Made by a program: the position numbers and the translations under genes. The notes under the pieces are model-generated. The model worked only from the letters and a program-made list of their open reading frames with translations, was not told the DNA's origin and made no database searches. 14,508 bases of DNA from Willaertia magna (lineage: Eukaryota; Heterolobosea; Eutetramitea; Acrasida; Naegleriidae). The stretch spans positions 1-14,508 of the forward strand of contig CADWAF010003595.1 of the NCBI GenBank assembly GCA_902984215.1, written 5' to 3'. Below, piece after piece: positions 1 to 8,876 of the stretch; position 1 is the stretch's first letter; each line of letters starts with the position of its first letter.

Positions 1-47
1 GAATAAGAAATCAATAATTAAAAGAAATTTTATTTCTAATTTTACAG

Positions 48-1195
48 ACACTTTAAAAAAACAATTTGGCGACATGACAAAATTAATTTCACAACAAGAC
101 GCTTCTTTTAAACAAGAAACGCCATTATTACTCCCTTTATCAATAGATGATATAACTTTACAAAATAGAAATGATTCTGAAGATGAAATTACAATTTATG
201 TGAAAGGGTTTTTAGCAAGTCACACTTCAACTTCTCAATTATTTAAGATTTTCAATAACTCTAAAGAGAAAAAACATTATGGAATGACTAATGATGCGTC
301 ACATTTTCAACATTGGAAACATTCTCATGAAATATTATCTTTAAAAGAATCACATAAATGGAATAAGCATTGTTTTGCTTGGCAATGGGAGTCAGGTAAA
401 TTACCTCATCAAATTAATCATGAAACATTAAGTCAATTACAAAAGAATGTTAATGTTGAAAATTTAAGTAAATTAATTAAAAATCAAAATGAAAAAGAAT
501 TAAATATTCCTTTCTTAGAAAATAATAAAATAATTAAAGAAAATAAAGAGATATTAGAACAAGAATTATCTAAGAAAGGATTAAATCCATTACATTATTT
601 ACCATTACCTGTGACAACATTAGCCTCAGTAACTTTACATTTATTAAGATCTTCTAGATTTTTAACACCTGCCGCAATACCAACTGTACTTTTAACAGAT
701 GTAATATTTACTACAGCAATGTTATATTATGAGTTTTTAAAAGCCAATGAAAATGCAACAGAATATGCCATTGAGTTTAGTAAAGAATTACATTTATTAA
801 GGAATAGATACAATAAAATTAGGATTGTTGGTCACTCTTTAGGATGTAAACATATTATAGAAGCTATAAAACTATTGCCTTTAGAGTATAGACCAGATGA
901 AATACATTTATGTGCCCCTGCTATTAATGAAGAAGATGTAAAAGATGTTTTATCTGAGGGATTAGCTAAGGATGCCACATTTCATTATTATTCAAAAGAA
1001 GATTATTTACTTTCCTATATATTTCCAATCATTTCACAACAAAAGATTGCACTAGGAGCTCACCCTTTAAAGAATAATTACAACAATACACAAAGCATAC
1101 AAGTTTGTGAACATTTTGATGGATTTTTCGTTCACAACACTTATGCAACTAATTTTCATAAGTTTGCTGAATCAAAAAAGAAAAATGTAAAATAA
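48..1195 (+). CDS. Alpha/beta hydrolase, DUF726/TMCO4-like (5' partial)
   Basis: Putative serine hydrolase, seen as 373 residues from the first ATG (74). The reading frame stays open upstream to 48, directly after a pyrimidine-rich acceptor ending TTTTACAG (40-47). I therefore read 1-47 as the end of an intron and the gene as entering from the left, so Met at 74 need not be the true start. The nucleophile elbow is GHSLG at residues 253-257 (Ser255). D310 (in SKEDYLLSY) and H354 (in FFVHNTY) are plausible other triad members. The early motif IYVKGFLA (41-48) and FAWQWESG (101-108) resemble the opening strand and W-E-S motif of the DUF726 family (human TMCO4, yeast Mil1). A hydrophobic stretch at about 178-222 could be membrane-associated. 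Substrate unknown. The family call rests on motif memory, not a search. The stop is 2 nt from the convergent RWP-RK gene. Confidence 0.65.
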
Positions 1196-1197
1196 CT

Positions 1198-2151
1198 TTA
1201 TAAGTTAATGTTTTCATACCCTAAACTTTTCACAAAAGATTTAAAAGAGGGCAATAAATTAGTATTATTATTATTAGATTGCAATGAACCACTGTTACTT
1301 TGATTAAGAGAACCACTATTCTCTGAATTCTCATTTCTAACAATAATCGTTGGTGGTTGTCTAAGGGACTGAAATGATTCACTTCCACTTGAAAAGTTAT
1401 TTTGTGAATTTTCAGAAAATATAATTTGTTGTTCATCAATATTATTTGTTGTATTTGGTTCAATTGTTGCTTGATTATTAATACTATCATTACTATCTAC
1501 ATTTGTTTCACCAACAAGACCATTTGGATTTTTAGTTTGATTAATGTCATATTCAATTTGTTCCAATTGACTTTTGTATCTTTTATAATTTTCATCATTT
1601 TCATTCAATCCTTTTAAATTTTCTAAAACTTTATCTTTTTTGATATAAAGACTTTGTAATTTTCTATAAGGCCATCTTGGTATGTTAAATTGTCTACATA
1701 GTTTTTTCATTGAAGTTGTGGAAATACCAATTTGTTGACAAGCGAATTCTAATTTATAATCAAAATACTTTTGTAATTCTTCAAATGTGATAGTTGTCAT
1801 TATTTGATGGGCTCCTTGTTGATCAATATTTGATTCAGATTTTAAAACTTTATTGTTTTCCCTTGAAGATTCAGAAGAAACACAGTTGACTAATTTAAAT
1901 TTGGAGAAAGAAGACAAAGTAGAAATATTATTATTAACACTACTACTTGGTGCTTCCTTCTTGGTTGTCATAACAAAGTACATGCTGTTGTTGTGATTTG
2001 AGCTGTTTGATAACGACTGTGGTTGCGTTTTTCTTTTTTTTTTATTATTATTCAATCTTAATTCATTCTCTTCCTTTCCTCTCGTTTGGATTTCTTTTTT
2101 TGATTGGGAATTATTAAAATTAATAATTTTATCATTCTTTTCTTTTTTCAT
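1198..2151 (-). CDS. RWP-RK domain transcription factor
   Basis: Single-exon 317-residue protein, probably a nuclear DNA-binding regulator. The RWP-RK domain spans about residues 121-172: it opens ITFEELQKYFDYKLEFAC, continues with the helix-turn-helix portion around STTSMKKLCRQFNIP, and carries the signature RWPYRK (159-164). A charged helix with coiled-coil character follows (about 172-203). The N-terminus is Asn/Ser/Lys-rich with a basic cluster NNNKKKRK (34-41) that could be a nuclear localisation signal, and the C-terminal 110 residues are Asn/Ser/Gln low complexity. No PB1 or GAF-like domain is visible, so it resembles short RKD-type members rather than NIN-like proteins. RWP-RK factors are known mainly from plants and green algae, and also from amoebozoans; target genes cannot be read from the sequence. 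It is divergent from the ankyrin gene (228 bp between starts) and convergent, with a 2-nt gap, with the hydrolase gene. Confidence 0.92.
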   Translation of the reverse strand: MKKEKNDKIINFNNSQSKKEIQTRGKEENELRLNNNKKKRKTQPQSLSNSSNHNNSMYFVMTTKKEAPSSSVNNNISTLSSFSKFKLVNCVSSESSRENNKVLKSESNIDQQGAHQIMTTITFEELQKYFDYKLEFACQQIGISTTSMKKLCRQFNIPRWPYRKLQSLYIKKDKVLENLKGLNENDENYKRYKSQLEQIEYDINQTKNPNGLVGETNVDSNDSINNQATIEPNTTNNIDEQQIIFSENSQNNFSSGSESFQSLRQPPTIIVRNENSENSGSLNQSNSGSLQSNNNNTNLLPSFKSFVKSLGYENINL

Positions 2152-2244
2152 GAAAGTATGATTTCGGGTTTCTATCTAACTAATTGTCTTTTTCTCTTTA
2201 TTCTTAAAGTAAATGTTTTTTGGTATTTTGTTCTAGTTAATTTA

Positions 2245-2334
2245 ATTACATGGGGCTTTAGAGATGTAATGCCAACATTTAGAAGGTTTTTCTAAAAACT
2301 GCAAAAGACTATTAACGGGTTTTTTTTATGTTGG
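2245..2334. promoter_or_regulatory. Inverted repeats in divergent promoter
   Basis: The 228-bp region between the RWP-RK start (2151, minus) and the ankyrin start (2380, plus) contains a perfect 7-bp inverted repeat, ATTACAT (2245-2251) and ATGTAAT (2264-2270), with a 12-nt spacer that is GC-rich for this region. A second 7-bp pair follows: CCAACAT (2272-2278) and ATGTTGG (2328-2334), separated by 49 nt with T-runs. These could be dimeric protein binding sites serving either gene. No factor is implied, and 7-bp pairs can occur by chance. Confidence 0.3.
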
Positions 2335-2379
2335 TTTTTTTTTGTATCGTTTTGATTCAATTAAATTCAAAACACAAAA

Positions 2380-3085
2380 ATGAGTATGAAGGTTAAGGAA
2401 AAACAATTGAGGAGTGCTTGTGAATATGATGAATATGAAAAGGTAAAACAATTATTAGAGGAAGGGGTAGATGTTAATTCTTTTGATGAAAGGGTATGAT
2501 ATTTTTCTATAAATCTTTTGTTTTTGTTTATTTGGTGATGTTACCTTTTCGTTTGATCGGAAACTTTTAGAGTGGAGTAAGTTTAATTTTGATTCCTTCC
2601 AATAATCTTAATTTATATTAGAATGTAAGTAGTTAAAATTAAAGTAAATGGTAATTACCTTTAAAGACACCATTAATTAAAGCTTGCCAATGGGGTAGTT
2701 TAAAAATTGTTCAATTATTAGTTGATGAGTACAATGCTTCAATTAATCACAAAACAGTTATTGGAGTAAGTATTTCTTTAAAGTAAAAGAATTGAATTTG
2801 TGTGACGTTTTTAATTAGGAGGTAGGTTATATAATCTTTTATAATTTTTAACATCTATCGGAAAGACACCACTTCATTGGGCAGCATATAATGGTCACCT
2901 TGATGTTGTCAAGTTTTTACTTTCAAAAGGAGCTGACAAGACAATAAAGAATAATGTAGGTAATAATAATCATTTAAATTTTATATTTAATTGATTTATT
3001 CATTTAGGATGGTCTTACTGCAGAAGAAGTGTCAAGAAATAGAGGAATTAAAGAAGAGGTTTGGATGTTTATAAGAGATAATTAA
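2380..3085 (+). CDS. Small ankyrin-repeat protein, seven exons incl. micro-exons
   Basis: Proposed 130-residue protein made almost entirely of ankyrin repeats, probably a protein-binding scaffold. My exon model is 2380-2493, 2571-2576, 2622-2624, 2667-2765, 2819-2821, 2866-2955 and 3008-3085; all introns are GT-AG, phase 0, 42-77 nt. Repeats are recognised by TPLIKACQWGSLKIVQLL, TPLHWAAYNGHLDVVKFLL and DGLTAEE, preceded by a degenerate N-terminal repeat (LRSACEYDEYEKVKQLLEEG). The tiny exons encode Ser-Gly, Asn and Glu. Including them restores the conserved Gly-x-Thr-Pro-Leu of the ankyrin consensus in two repeats (G-N-TPL and G-E-TPL); without the 3-nt exons both would read G-TPL, one residue short. 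The start ATG at 2380 follows an A-rich leader. The large exons and the ankyrin fold are secure; the 3-nt exons are an inference. The stop lies 47 bp before the peptidase start. Confidence 0.8.
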
Positions 3086-3132
3086 TTTTGTTACAAAATA
3101 AATGTTTTTCTTTAACAATTTGCCGCCAAAAA

Positions 3133-3911
3133 ATGTCTTTAAAGCACTCTCTAGCCTTAACCTCATGGTTCAGAATACTTGAGCAAGGAATGATGGAATT
3201 TGAAGTTTTATCTAGGTCATCGGCTACTCTAATAAAAGGAAGTAATAATAAGGTTCACGTTTTAACTTCAGCTCATGTTACTCATCCTTTCATTTGGAGA
3301 CGTTACTATCCTGGAGAACAATATGATTGGCTAGAGTTTGTAAAAGAAGAACATGTTAAATGTAAATTAGATATTAGAGACCCAAAAACAGGAATACCAA
3401 CAGCGACTTTTAAATTAAAAAATAGAATGTTTTTACCTGATGACACTAATTTAGATATTTCTTTATTACATTTAGAATCAATGAATGACCTTAAAGATTT
3501 AGAAAATTATGGAATTGTGCCATTAGAATTAAAAGAAACTGATTTACAGGGAGAAGAAAATGTTGAATTTTTTGGTCACAGGTAAGCAATATTAAAATTG
3601 ATATAATTAATTTTAAAAGGGCTGAGGGGGATGAATTACTACTGCCACAATCAATTAAGGGAAAGATAAAGGGTTTTGCTGATAATAAATTATTGGGAAT
3701 AGAGAGGGTATTTGCAAAAACAGATATTCCTTGTCAACAAGGTATGTGTGGAGGGCCTTGTCTTGACCAAGAAAATCCAAATACTTGTGTTGGAGTTTTA
3801 GAAGGTATTGTCAATCCTACTAGTTCCTTAGAACAATTAAGAAATCATGCAGCTGTTATTCCTACGCATCGTATCTTACAATTTATTAGAAAGGTAGAAC
3901 AAGAAATGTAA
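3133..3911 (+). CDS. Trypsin-fold peptidase with cysteine nucleophile
   Basis: Proposed 246-residue protein from two exons, 3133-3581 and 3620-3911, joined across a 38-nt GT-AG intron that splits an Arg codon. It reads as a chymotrypsin-fold (PA clan) peptidase: His48 in LTSAHVTHP, Asp108 in TNLDISLLHL, and the nucleophile motif QGMCGGPCLD at 190-199, where Cys193 stands at the position normally held by Ser in GDSGGP. His, Asp and the GxCGGP loop are all in order with reasonable spacing, so a Cys-nucleophile enzyme is more likely than a dead one, though I cannot prove activity. No signal peptide or transmembrane segment is evident at the chosen start; an upstream ATG at 3102 is followed by less peptidase-like sequence, so I prefer 3133 (context AAAAAATG). 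It follows the ankyrin gene at 47 bp on the same strand; separate promoters are likely but not visible. Substrate unknown. Confidence 0.78.
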
Positions 3912-4058
3912 TTTTATCAGTCATACCTTAAATCTAAAAAAGAGTATTTGCTCTTCATATACATTGTACTATTCATTTCCTTTTCTTTAAAGAACTCCTT
4001 TATCAAAACAACATTGTTTAAATTATTTTTTTAAATTTAAAACAAAGCATTACTTGGC

Positions 4059-4105
4059 TTGACAATAAAATTATTTGAGGACTTTACAAAAAAAAATTGA
4101 CAATA
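4059..4105 (+). promoter_or_regulatory. Direct repeat upstream of kinase gene
   Basis: The 200-bp spacer between the peptidase stop (3911) and the kinase ATG (4112) carries the 9-mer TTGACAATA twice, at 4059-4067 and 4097-4105, the second copy ending 6 nt before the start codon. It may be a regulatory or leader element. A short AAGAG/CTCTT hairpin lies at 3940-3955, just after the peptidase gene. Nothing else stands out in the spacer. Confidence 0.25.
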
Positions 4106-4111
4106 TATCCA

Positions 4112-5960
4112 ATGGGTAATCACATCATTTTAAACTCAGCTACCGGATCTAAACATTTGGACCAAGCGGATATATTATTAATGAATCAAAAAGCATGGAC
4201 TTCAGCACATAACTTTTGTCAAGGTAAGAATTAAAATACATCTTTAATTTAAATTCCAGTTGGGAAAAGATATGGTAATTATGAAGTGATAGCTAAAATA
4301 GGAGAAGGTAAGTCACAAATGAATTTTTAAATATTTAATTTCATAAAAGGTGCTTTCGGACAAGGTAAGAAGATATTAATTTTATAAATCACTAAAATAA
4401 TTAGTATTTAAAGTAACAAAAGGTTCAAGTAATAATAATCACTTGTCACCCAATGTATTAAATAATGATTCAGATGGATTAAGTATTTTATCTTCAGTAT
4501 CTAATTCCCATCGTTTACAACAAAGTTTATTATCTACAAGTACAATTACAAATAATGATATAGATTATTTTGCAATGAAAGTAGTATTTATACCAAATTT
4601 AAATACAATGGAACAAATAGAAGAAAATTCATTTGAAAAAGAAATTAAAATATTAAAATCTTTAAATCATCCAAATATTTTACAATGTGTAGATGAATTT
4701 AGATTAAAAGCTGATTTTACACCAAAAATAAAAAAAGATGCATTAGCTTTAATTTCTGAATATTGTCCAGATGGAAGTTTAGGTGATTTAATAGATTTAA
4801 ATGAACATTTAAATTTAAATACAATGATAATTGTTGATTGGTTTACTTGTTTAGTTGATGTATTACATTACTTTGAAGGAAAGGGTATTATACATCGTGA
4901 CATTAAACCAGGTAATTTATTATTAAAAAATAATGTTATAAAATTAGCTGATTTTGGTTTAGCTAAAACTGTTGGTGAAAGTACTGTAGAGAAATCACAT
5001 TCTATTTGTGGTAGTCCAATTTATGTTGCTAATGAAATTGTTTTTAGGAAAAATTATAATTCAAAAGTTGATGTTTATTCACTTGGTGTTAGTTTTTTAG
5101 AATTGACATGTGGTTTGTCACACGAAGAGTTTTCAAAATACTTTCAAGGTGATAGAAATATTCAACCTTTATTGAAAAGAGTTAAGGTAAGTATTAAGTT
5201 ATTATTAAATGATTAATTGATTAAAATATTTAAAAAGTGTAAATCATTAAGAAATATACTAAGTCAATGTTTAGAAATTAATCCACAAAATAGAATATCA
5301 GTTAAAGATTTATATGAACATCCAATATTATATGCTTACAGATTATTAATAAAAGAAGAATTACCTAAAGATTGTATGCTGTCAGATGTAGGCTTTTCAA
5401 CTGTATTATTAGAATCAATTGAATATATATATCATTTTGGAGATGTGAATTTTGTTGAACAATTATGTAGAGCATTAAAATTTTTATCTTGTTGTTTACC
5501 AAATCAAAGTTTATTAGATTTAATTTATGAAGGAGAATATTCTGATTTTATAACTTTATTATTTAATTTAATTATTAAATGGAAAGTGAATAACACAGAT
5601 TTACAATTATTTTGTAGTATGTTTTTAGCTAAATATACTGATTGTGGAATAGTTTATAAAGAACATATAGCTCAAGAAGCAACACGTTTAATTGCAATAC
5701 ATTCACATTTAAATTATCCAACAATAATAAATGAACAAGATAATTTAACAAATTCAAAGATATTACAACCAATAAATAGTGATATGGGTGATACTGAAAT
5801 GTTAAATATATTATTTAATTATTTAAAATTTTCATTTACTTATTTTGATGAAGAAACATTAAATTGTTTTAAGAATGAATTAAATTATTTATCAAACTCA
5901 AATGTAAAACAAGTACACGTTTTATTATTATATTTAAAGAAATTTTTGAACGAACTTTGA
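4112..5960 (+). CDS. Serine/threonine protein kinase with helical C-terminus
   Basis: Proposed 556-residue protein from exons 4112-4223, 4260-4307, 4350-4364, 4414-5186 and 5238-5960 (introns 36-51 nt, all GT-AG). Exon 3 is only 15 nt and encodes the middle of the glycine loop GEGAFGQV (residues 52-59). Kinase landmarks: Lys114 (FAMKVV), alpha-C Glu135 (EIKILKSLNHPNI), catalytic HRDIKPGN (Asp221), DFG Asp238, activation segment ICGSPIYVANE, then the F-helix region SKVDVYSLGVSFLELTCG. All catalytic residues are present, so it should be active. The usual APE motif reads ANE. A Ser/Asn-rich insertion of about 47 residues (62-108) separates the glycine loop from Lys114. After the C-lobe (about residue 345) come some 200 residues of Leu-rich helical character, possibly armadillo/HEAT-like. 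The subfamily is not clear. The protein begins MGN, so N-myristoylation is conceivable, but residue 6 is not Ser/Thr. The last 27 nt overlap PGS1 on the opposite strand. Confidence 0.92.
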
Positions 5961-7418
5961 AATAAAGAATTGAGTTACCTTACTAATAGAACGTTCAGGA
6001 GATGCAAAAGTATTTCTTGTAACTAATTGAGAAGTTTGAAATAAATAATTCTTTTCATCTTCCATTTGTTTTTGTAATTTCTCATCTTCAGATAATAAAA
6101 TGATTTGAGTTTCAACATCTCTTTCAGTACTTCTTTCTCCAAAATTACTACTTCCAATCATTGTTAAGAATGGATATTTATTATAAGGTGAATATAACCA
6201 TAACCCTTTTGCATGAAATGTCCATTTCTCTCTCATGTATTCAAATAATTTAATATTCTTTTTATTTTCAAGTTGATTGTAAAATAATTGTTCCATACAA
6301 TCATAACACATTGGTATTTTACCTGAAATACCTTTAGCAGTATAAAATCCATTTGCTTTTGGATTTGCAGTTAAAATTGAAATATCACTACATGGAGTTT
6401 TTAAAACATTATTTAAATAATTATTTGTAAAATTAAAATAAGCAGATGTTATATCTAATTTATTAATTGATGAATTAATTATTCCACTAATAATAAATTG
6501 TTCATGTCTAACATTTAATTGTCCCATTTGTATTGTTGGAAATATCCATGTATTATTATTTAAATTATCATTTAAATTATTATTAAAATTAAATAACCAA
6601 TTTCTTTTATTATAAAAATAATTTTTAATTAAATCTTCACTTTTAATTTTAAAAGCTAATGGTTGTAAAATAGGATCTGGAATAAAATCTTTTAATTTTA
6701 AATTACCATCTTTTAATAATTGATAAGATATATTTCCAATAGTTTTAACTAATCCTTCAAAGAAATCAATTACTTCTTTCTCTTCTTTAATTAACATGTA
6801 TCTATCTTGTCTATCAATAAAATACCAATCACTTAAATTAGCTCCAGAAATTAATAAATTATTATCAAAAATATATAATTTCATATGTTGTACTCCAATA
6901 ATCTCATTTACTCTTTGTGGTAATATTCTTTTCCATATTCCATTAAGATTAGGTGTGTGATAAAATGAAATATTTATTCTATTTAATCCATATTTAGTAA
7001 TTAATGGTAAAAGTATATTTAAACTACTTTTATTATCTTGGCTTAATCTTGTTCCTCTTAAATAATCTAATAGAATTGTAATTTTTAATTCTTTATTTTC
7101 ATTTAATGAATTATCTATTTCTTTAATTAAATTTAATTCATTTTCTCCAATACCTAAATATAAACTAGAAAGTATAATTCTATTTTTAGATTGTTTAATA
7201 TTTTTAATTAATGAATTATAAAATTCTGTTGGTGTTTTTAAAATTGATACATTTTCTGAATGAATTGGAAAACAAGGTGAATAATTATTTAATTTGTTAA
7301 ATATTTCCTTTACATATTCATCTTTAATTGTTGGAAGATTATCTTCTATTATATTCTCTTCTTTCTTTAATTGTTCTCTAAAATTAATTAATCCTTCCCA
7401 GTCTGTATTGTTTGACAT
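5934..7418 (-). CDS. PGS1: CDP-diacylglycerol--glycerol-3-phosphate 3-phosphatidyltransferase
   Basis: Single-exon 494-residue enzyme of the phospholipase D superfamily. It condenses CDP-diacylglycerol with glycerol 3-phosphate to phosphatidylglycerophosphate, the committed step to phosphatidylglycerol and cardiolipin in mitochondria. The first HKD motif is HMKLYIFD (178-185), followed by SGANLSDWYFIDRQDRY (191-207); the second is FHAKGLWLY (401-409) with IGSSNFGERSTERDVETQ (421-438). These combinations are characteristic of eukaryotic PGS1 rather than of other PLD enzymes. Length agrees with the family. The C-terminus KVTQFFISKFVQKFL also fits the hydrophobic basic tail known from homologues. 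The N-terminus (MSNNTDWEGLINFREQLKKE) lacks an obvious mitochondrial presequence, so import may use another signal. Asn-rich insertions occur at about 278-289. The gene shares a 92-bp divergent promoter with the aminotransferase and overlaps the kinase gene by 27 nt at its 3' end. Confidence 0.95.
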   Translation of the reverse strand: MSNNTDWEGLINFREQLKKEENIIEDNLPTIKDEYVKEIFNKLNNYSPCFPIHSENVSILKTPTEFYNSLIKNIKQSKNRIILSSLYLGIGENELNLIKEIDNSLNENKELKITILLDYLRGTRLSQDNKSSLNILLPLITKYGLNRINISFYHTPNLNGIWKRILPQRVNEIIGVQHMKLYIFDNNLLISGANLSDWYFIDRQDRYMLIKEEKEVIDFFEGLVKTIGNISYQLLKDGNLKLKDFIPDPILQPLAFKIKSEDLIKNYFYNKRNWLFNFNNNLNDNLNNNTWIFPTIQMGQLNVRHEQFIISGIINSSINKLDITSAYFNFTNNYLNNVLKTPCSDISILTANPKANGFYTAKGISGKIPMCYDCMEQLFYNQLENKKNIKLFEYMREKWTFHAKGLWLYSPYNKYPFLTMIGSSNFGERSTERDVETQIILLSEDEKLQKQMEDEKNYLFQTSQLVTRNTFASPERSISKVTQFFISKFVQKFL

Positions 7419-7510
7419 TTTTTTTTAAAAATTAAAAGTTTGTGTTCTTTAGTTAGAATCGATCGCAGGACTTGCAGTACATGTATCGCTAAACGGGCGA
7501 GCTGAAAAAA
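7419..7510. promoter_or_regulatory. Short divergent promoter with GC-rich core
   Basis: The whole 92-bp space between the divergent starts of PGS1 (7418) and the aminotransferase (7511). Poly-A/T flanks surround a strikingly GC-rich core at about 7455-7504, containing ATCGATCG, the near-palindromic GTACATGTAT and the short inverted repeat TCGC/GCGA (within 7486-7500). In DNA this AT-rich such a core is probably functional, for example as a bidirectional promoter or factor binding site serving two mitochondrial-type enzymes. No known consensus is recognised. Confidence 0.5.
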
Positions 7511-8871
7511 ATGAAAAAAATCAATATTCTTTCATTAATTAAAAGAAATTGTGTTGTTAGAGATTATTCCTCTAAAATTATTTCCGATAGAGCATCTGCT
7601 TTGGAAGAAACTATTTGGTCTACTTATACTCCATTAGCTATTGCAAATAATGCTGTAAATTTAAGTCAAGGATTTCCTGATTGGACTCCAGACAGTAAGT
7701 ATAGTAATTATATCAAAATCTAAAATAAATTAACAATTCAATTTAAATAGCTTTTGTAATTGAAGCTCTTCAAAAACAATTAAGTCAACCAGTTCATCAA
7801 TACGCTAAAGCTCATGGTGATCCAATATTAGTTGAATCATTACAAAGACTTTATAATAATAAAGAAATATCAGGTATTGAATATGGAAAATATTCACCAA
7901 ATGAAATATTAATTACTAATGGAGCATCAGATGCATTGTTTATTGCAATTCAATCAATTGTTAATCCAGGAGATGAAGTAATTATTATTGAACCATTTTA
8001 TGATGCATATAAAAGTGTTGTTGAAATGTCAGGTGCCAAACCAATATTTATTCCTTTAAGACAAATTAATAATGAAGAAAATAGTTCAGATTCATGGAAA
8101 TTAGATTTAAATGAATTAGAATCAAAGATTACATCTAAAACTAAAGCAATTATTATTAATACACCACACAATCCAACTGGTAAAGTATTTACTAAAAAAG
8201 AATTAGAAGAATTATCAAAAGTAATTTTAAAACATGATAATTTATTTGTAATTAGTGATGAAGTATATGAATTTTTAACATTTGAACAACATGTATGTAA
8301 TAGAATTGTTAATGTTGAAGGAATGTTTGAAAGAACATTATTAATTGGAAGTGCAGGTAAAACATTTAGTAACACTGGATGGAAAGTTGGTTGGATTTTA
8401 GGTCCAAAAGAAATTATTGATGCATGTTATTTAGTTAATCAATACATTAAGTTTTGTATTTCAACTCCAATGCAAAGAGCAGTTGCAGATTGTATTCATT
8501 ATGCTATTGATAATAATTATTTTAATATTATTAGAAATAGATTAATTGATAGACGTAATTTATTAATGTCAATGTTAAAAGATACTGGTCTATCTCCAAT
8601 TCAACCGGCAGGTGGATATTTCATTATGGTAAATGTCAGCAATGTTAAATTCCCTTTCAATCCAAATAGTAAAGACACAAAAGATGTACAATTCTGTAAG
8701 TGGTTACCTGTTGAAGCTAAGATTGCTGCCATTCCACCATCTGCTTTCTACAGTGAAGAAAATAAGCATTTAGTTAAGGATTATGCTAGATTTTGTTTTT
8801 GTAAAAAAGAAGAAACATTATTGGCAGCAAAAGAAAAGTTTGAAATTTTAAAAAAGAAATTTGTACAATAA
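7511..8871 (+). CDS. Kynurenine/glutamine-type aminotransferase (PLP, fold type I)
   Basis: Proposed 434-residue enzyme from exons 7511-7694 and 7751-8871, joined across a 56-nt GT-AG intron within a Thr codon (DWTP-D-T-FVIEAL). It is a class I/II PLP aminotransferase closest by motif to kynurenine--oxoglutarate transaminase / cysteine-S-conjugate beta-lyase (KYAT1/KYAT3). Landmarks: NLSQGFPDW (50-58), NTPHNPTG (198-205), SDEVYE with Asp231 and Tyr234, Schiff-base Lys265 in SAGKTFSNTGWKVGW, and substrate-carboxylate Arg408 in YARFCFCKK. Length matches the family. The N-terminal 25 residues are rich in Lys/Arg/Ser with no acidic residue before Asp18, compatible with a mitochondrial presequence. 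The likely role is transamination of kynurenine, glutamine or aromatic amino acids; exact specificity cannot be read. A decayed copy of its 3' end lies at 14278-14319. Confidence 0.94.
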
Positions 8872-8876
8872 TTTAT

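Noticed and set aside
1230..1490. Open frame inside the RWP-RK gene in another minus-strand frame
   Set aside because: Composition is Ile/Leu-rich without domain character and it lies entirely within a well-supported gene. The plus-strand open frames at 1426-1617 and 2104-2295, and the minus-strand frames at 7998-8375 and 9015-9338, are likewise shadows or complements of repeats.
3083..3133. Ankyrin and peptidase as a single fusion gene
   Set aside because: The ankyrin frame ends in TAA at 3083-3085 with no splice donor that bypasses it, and the peptidase has its own A-rich ATG context at 3133.
5955..5978. A 24-nt intron near the 3' end of PGS1 (minus strand, GT to AG, in frame)
   Set aside because: It is shorter than any other intron here, and the encoded VTQFFISK fits the conserved C-terminus of PGS1, so it is coding.
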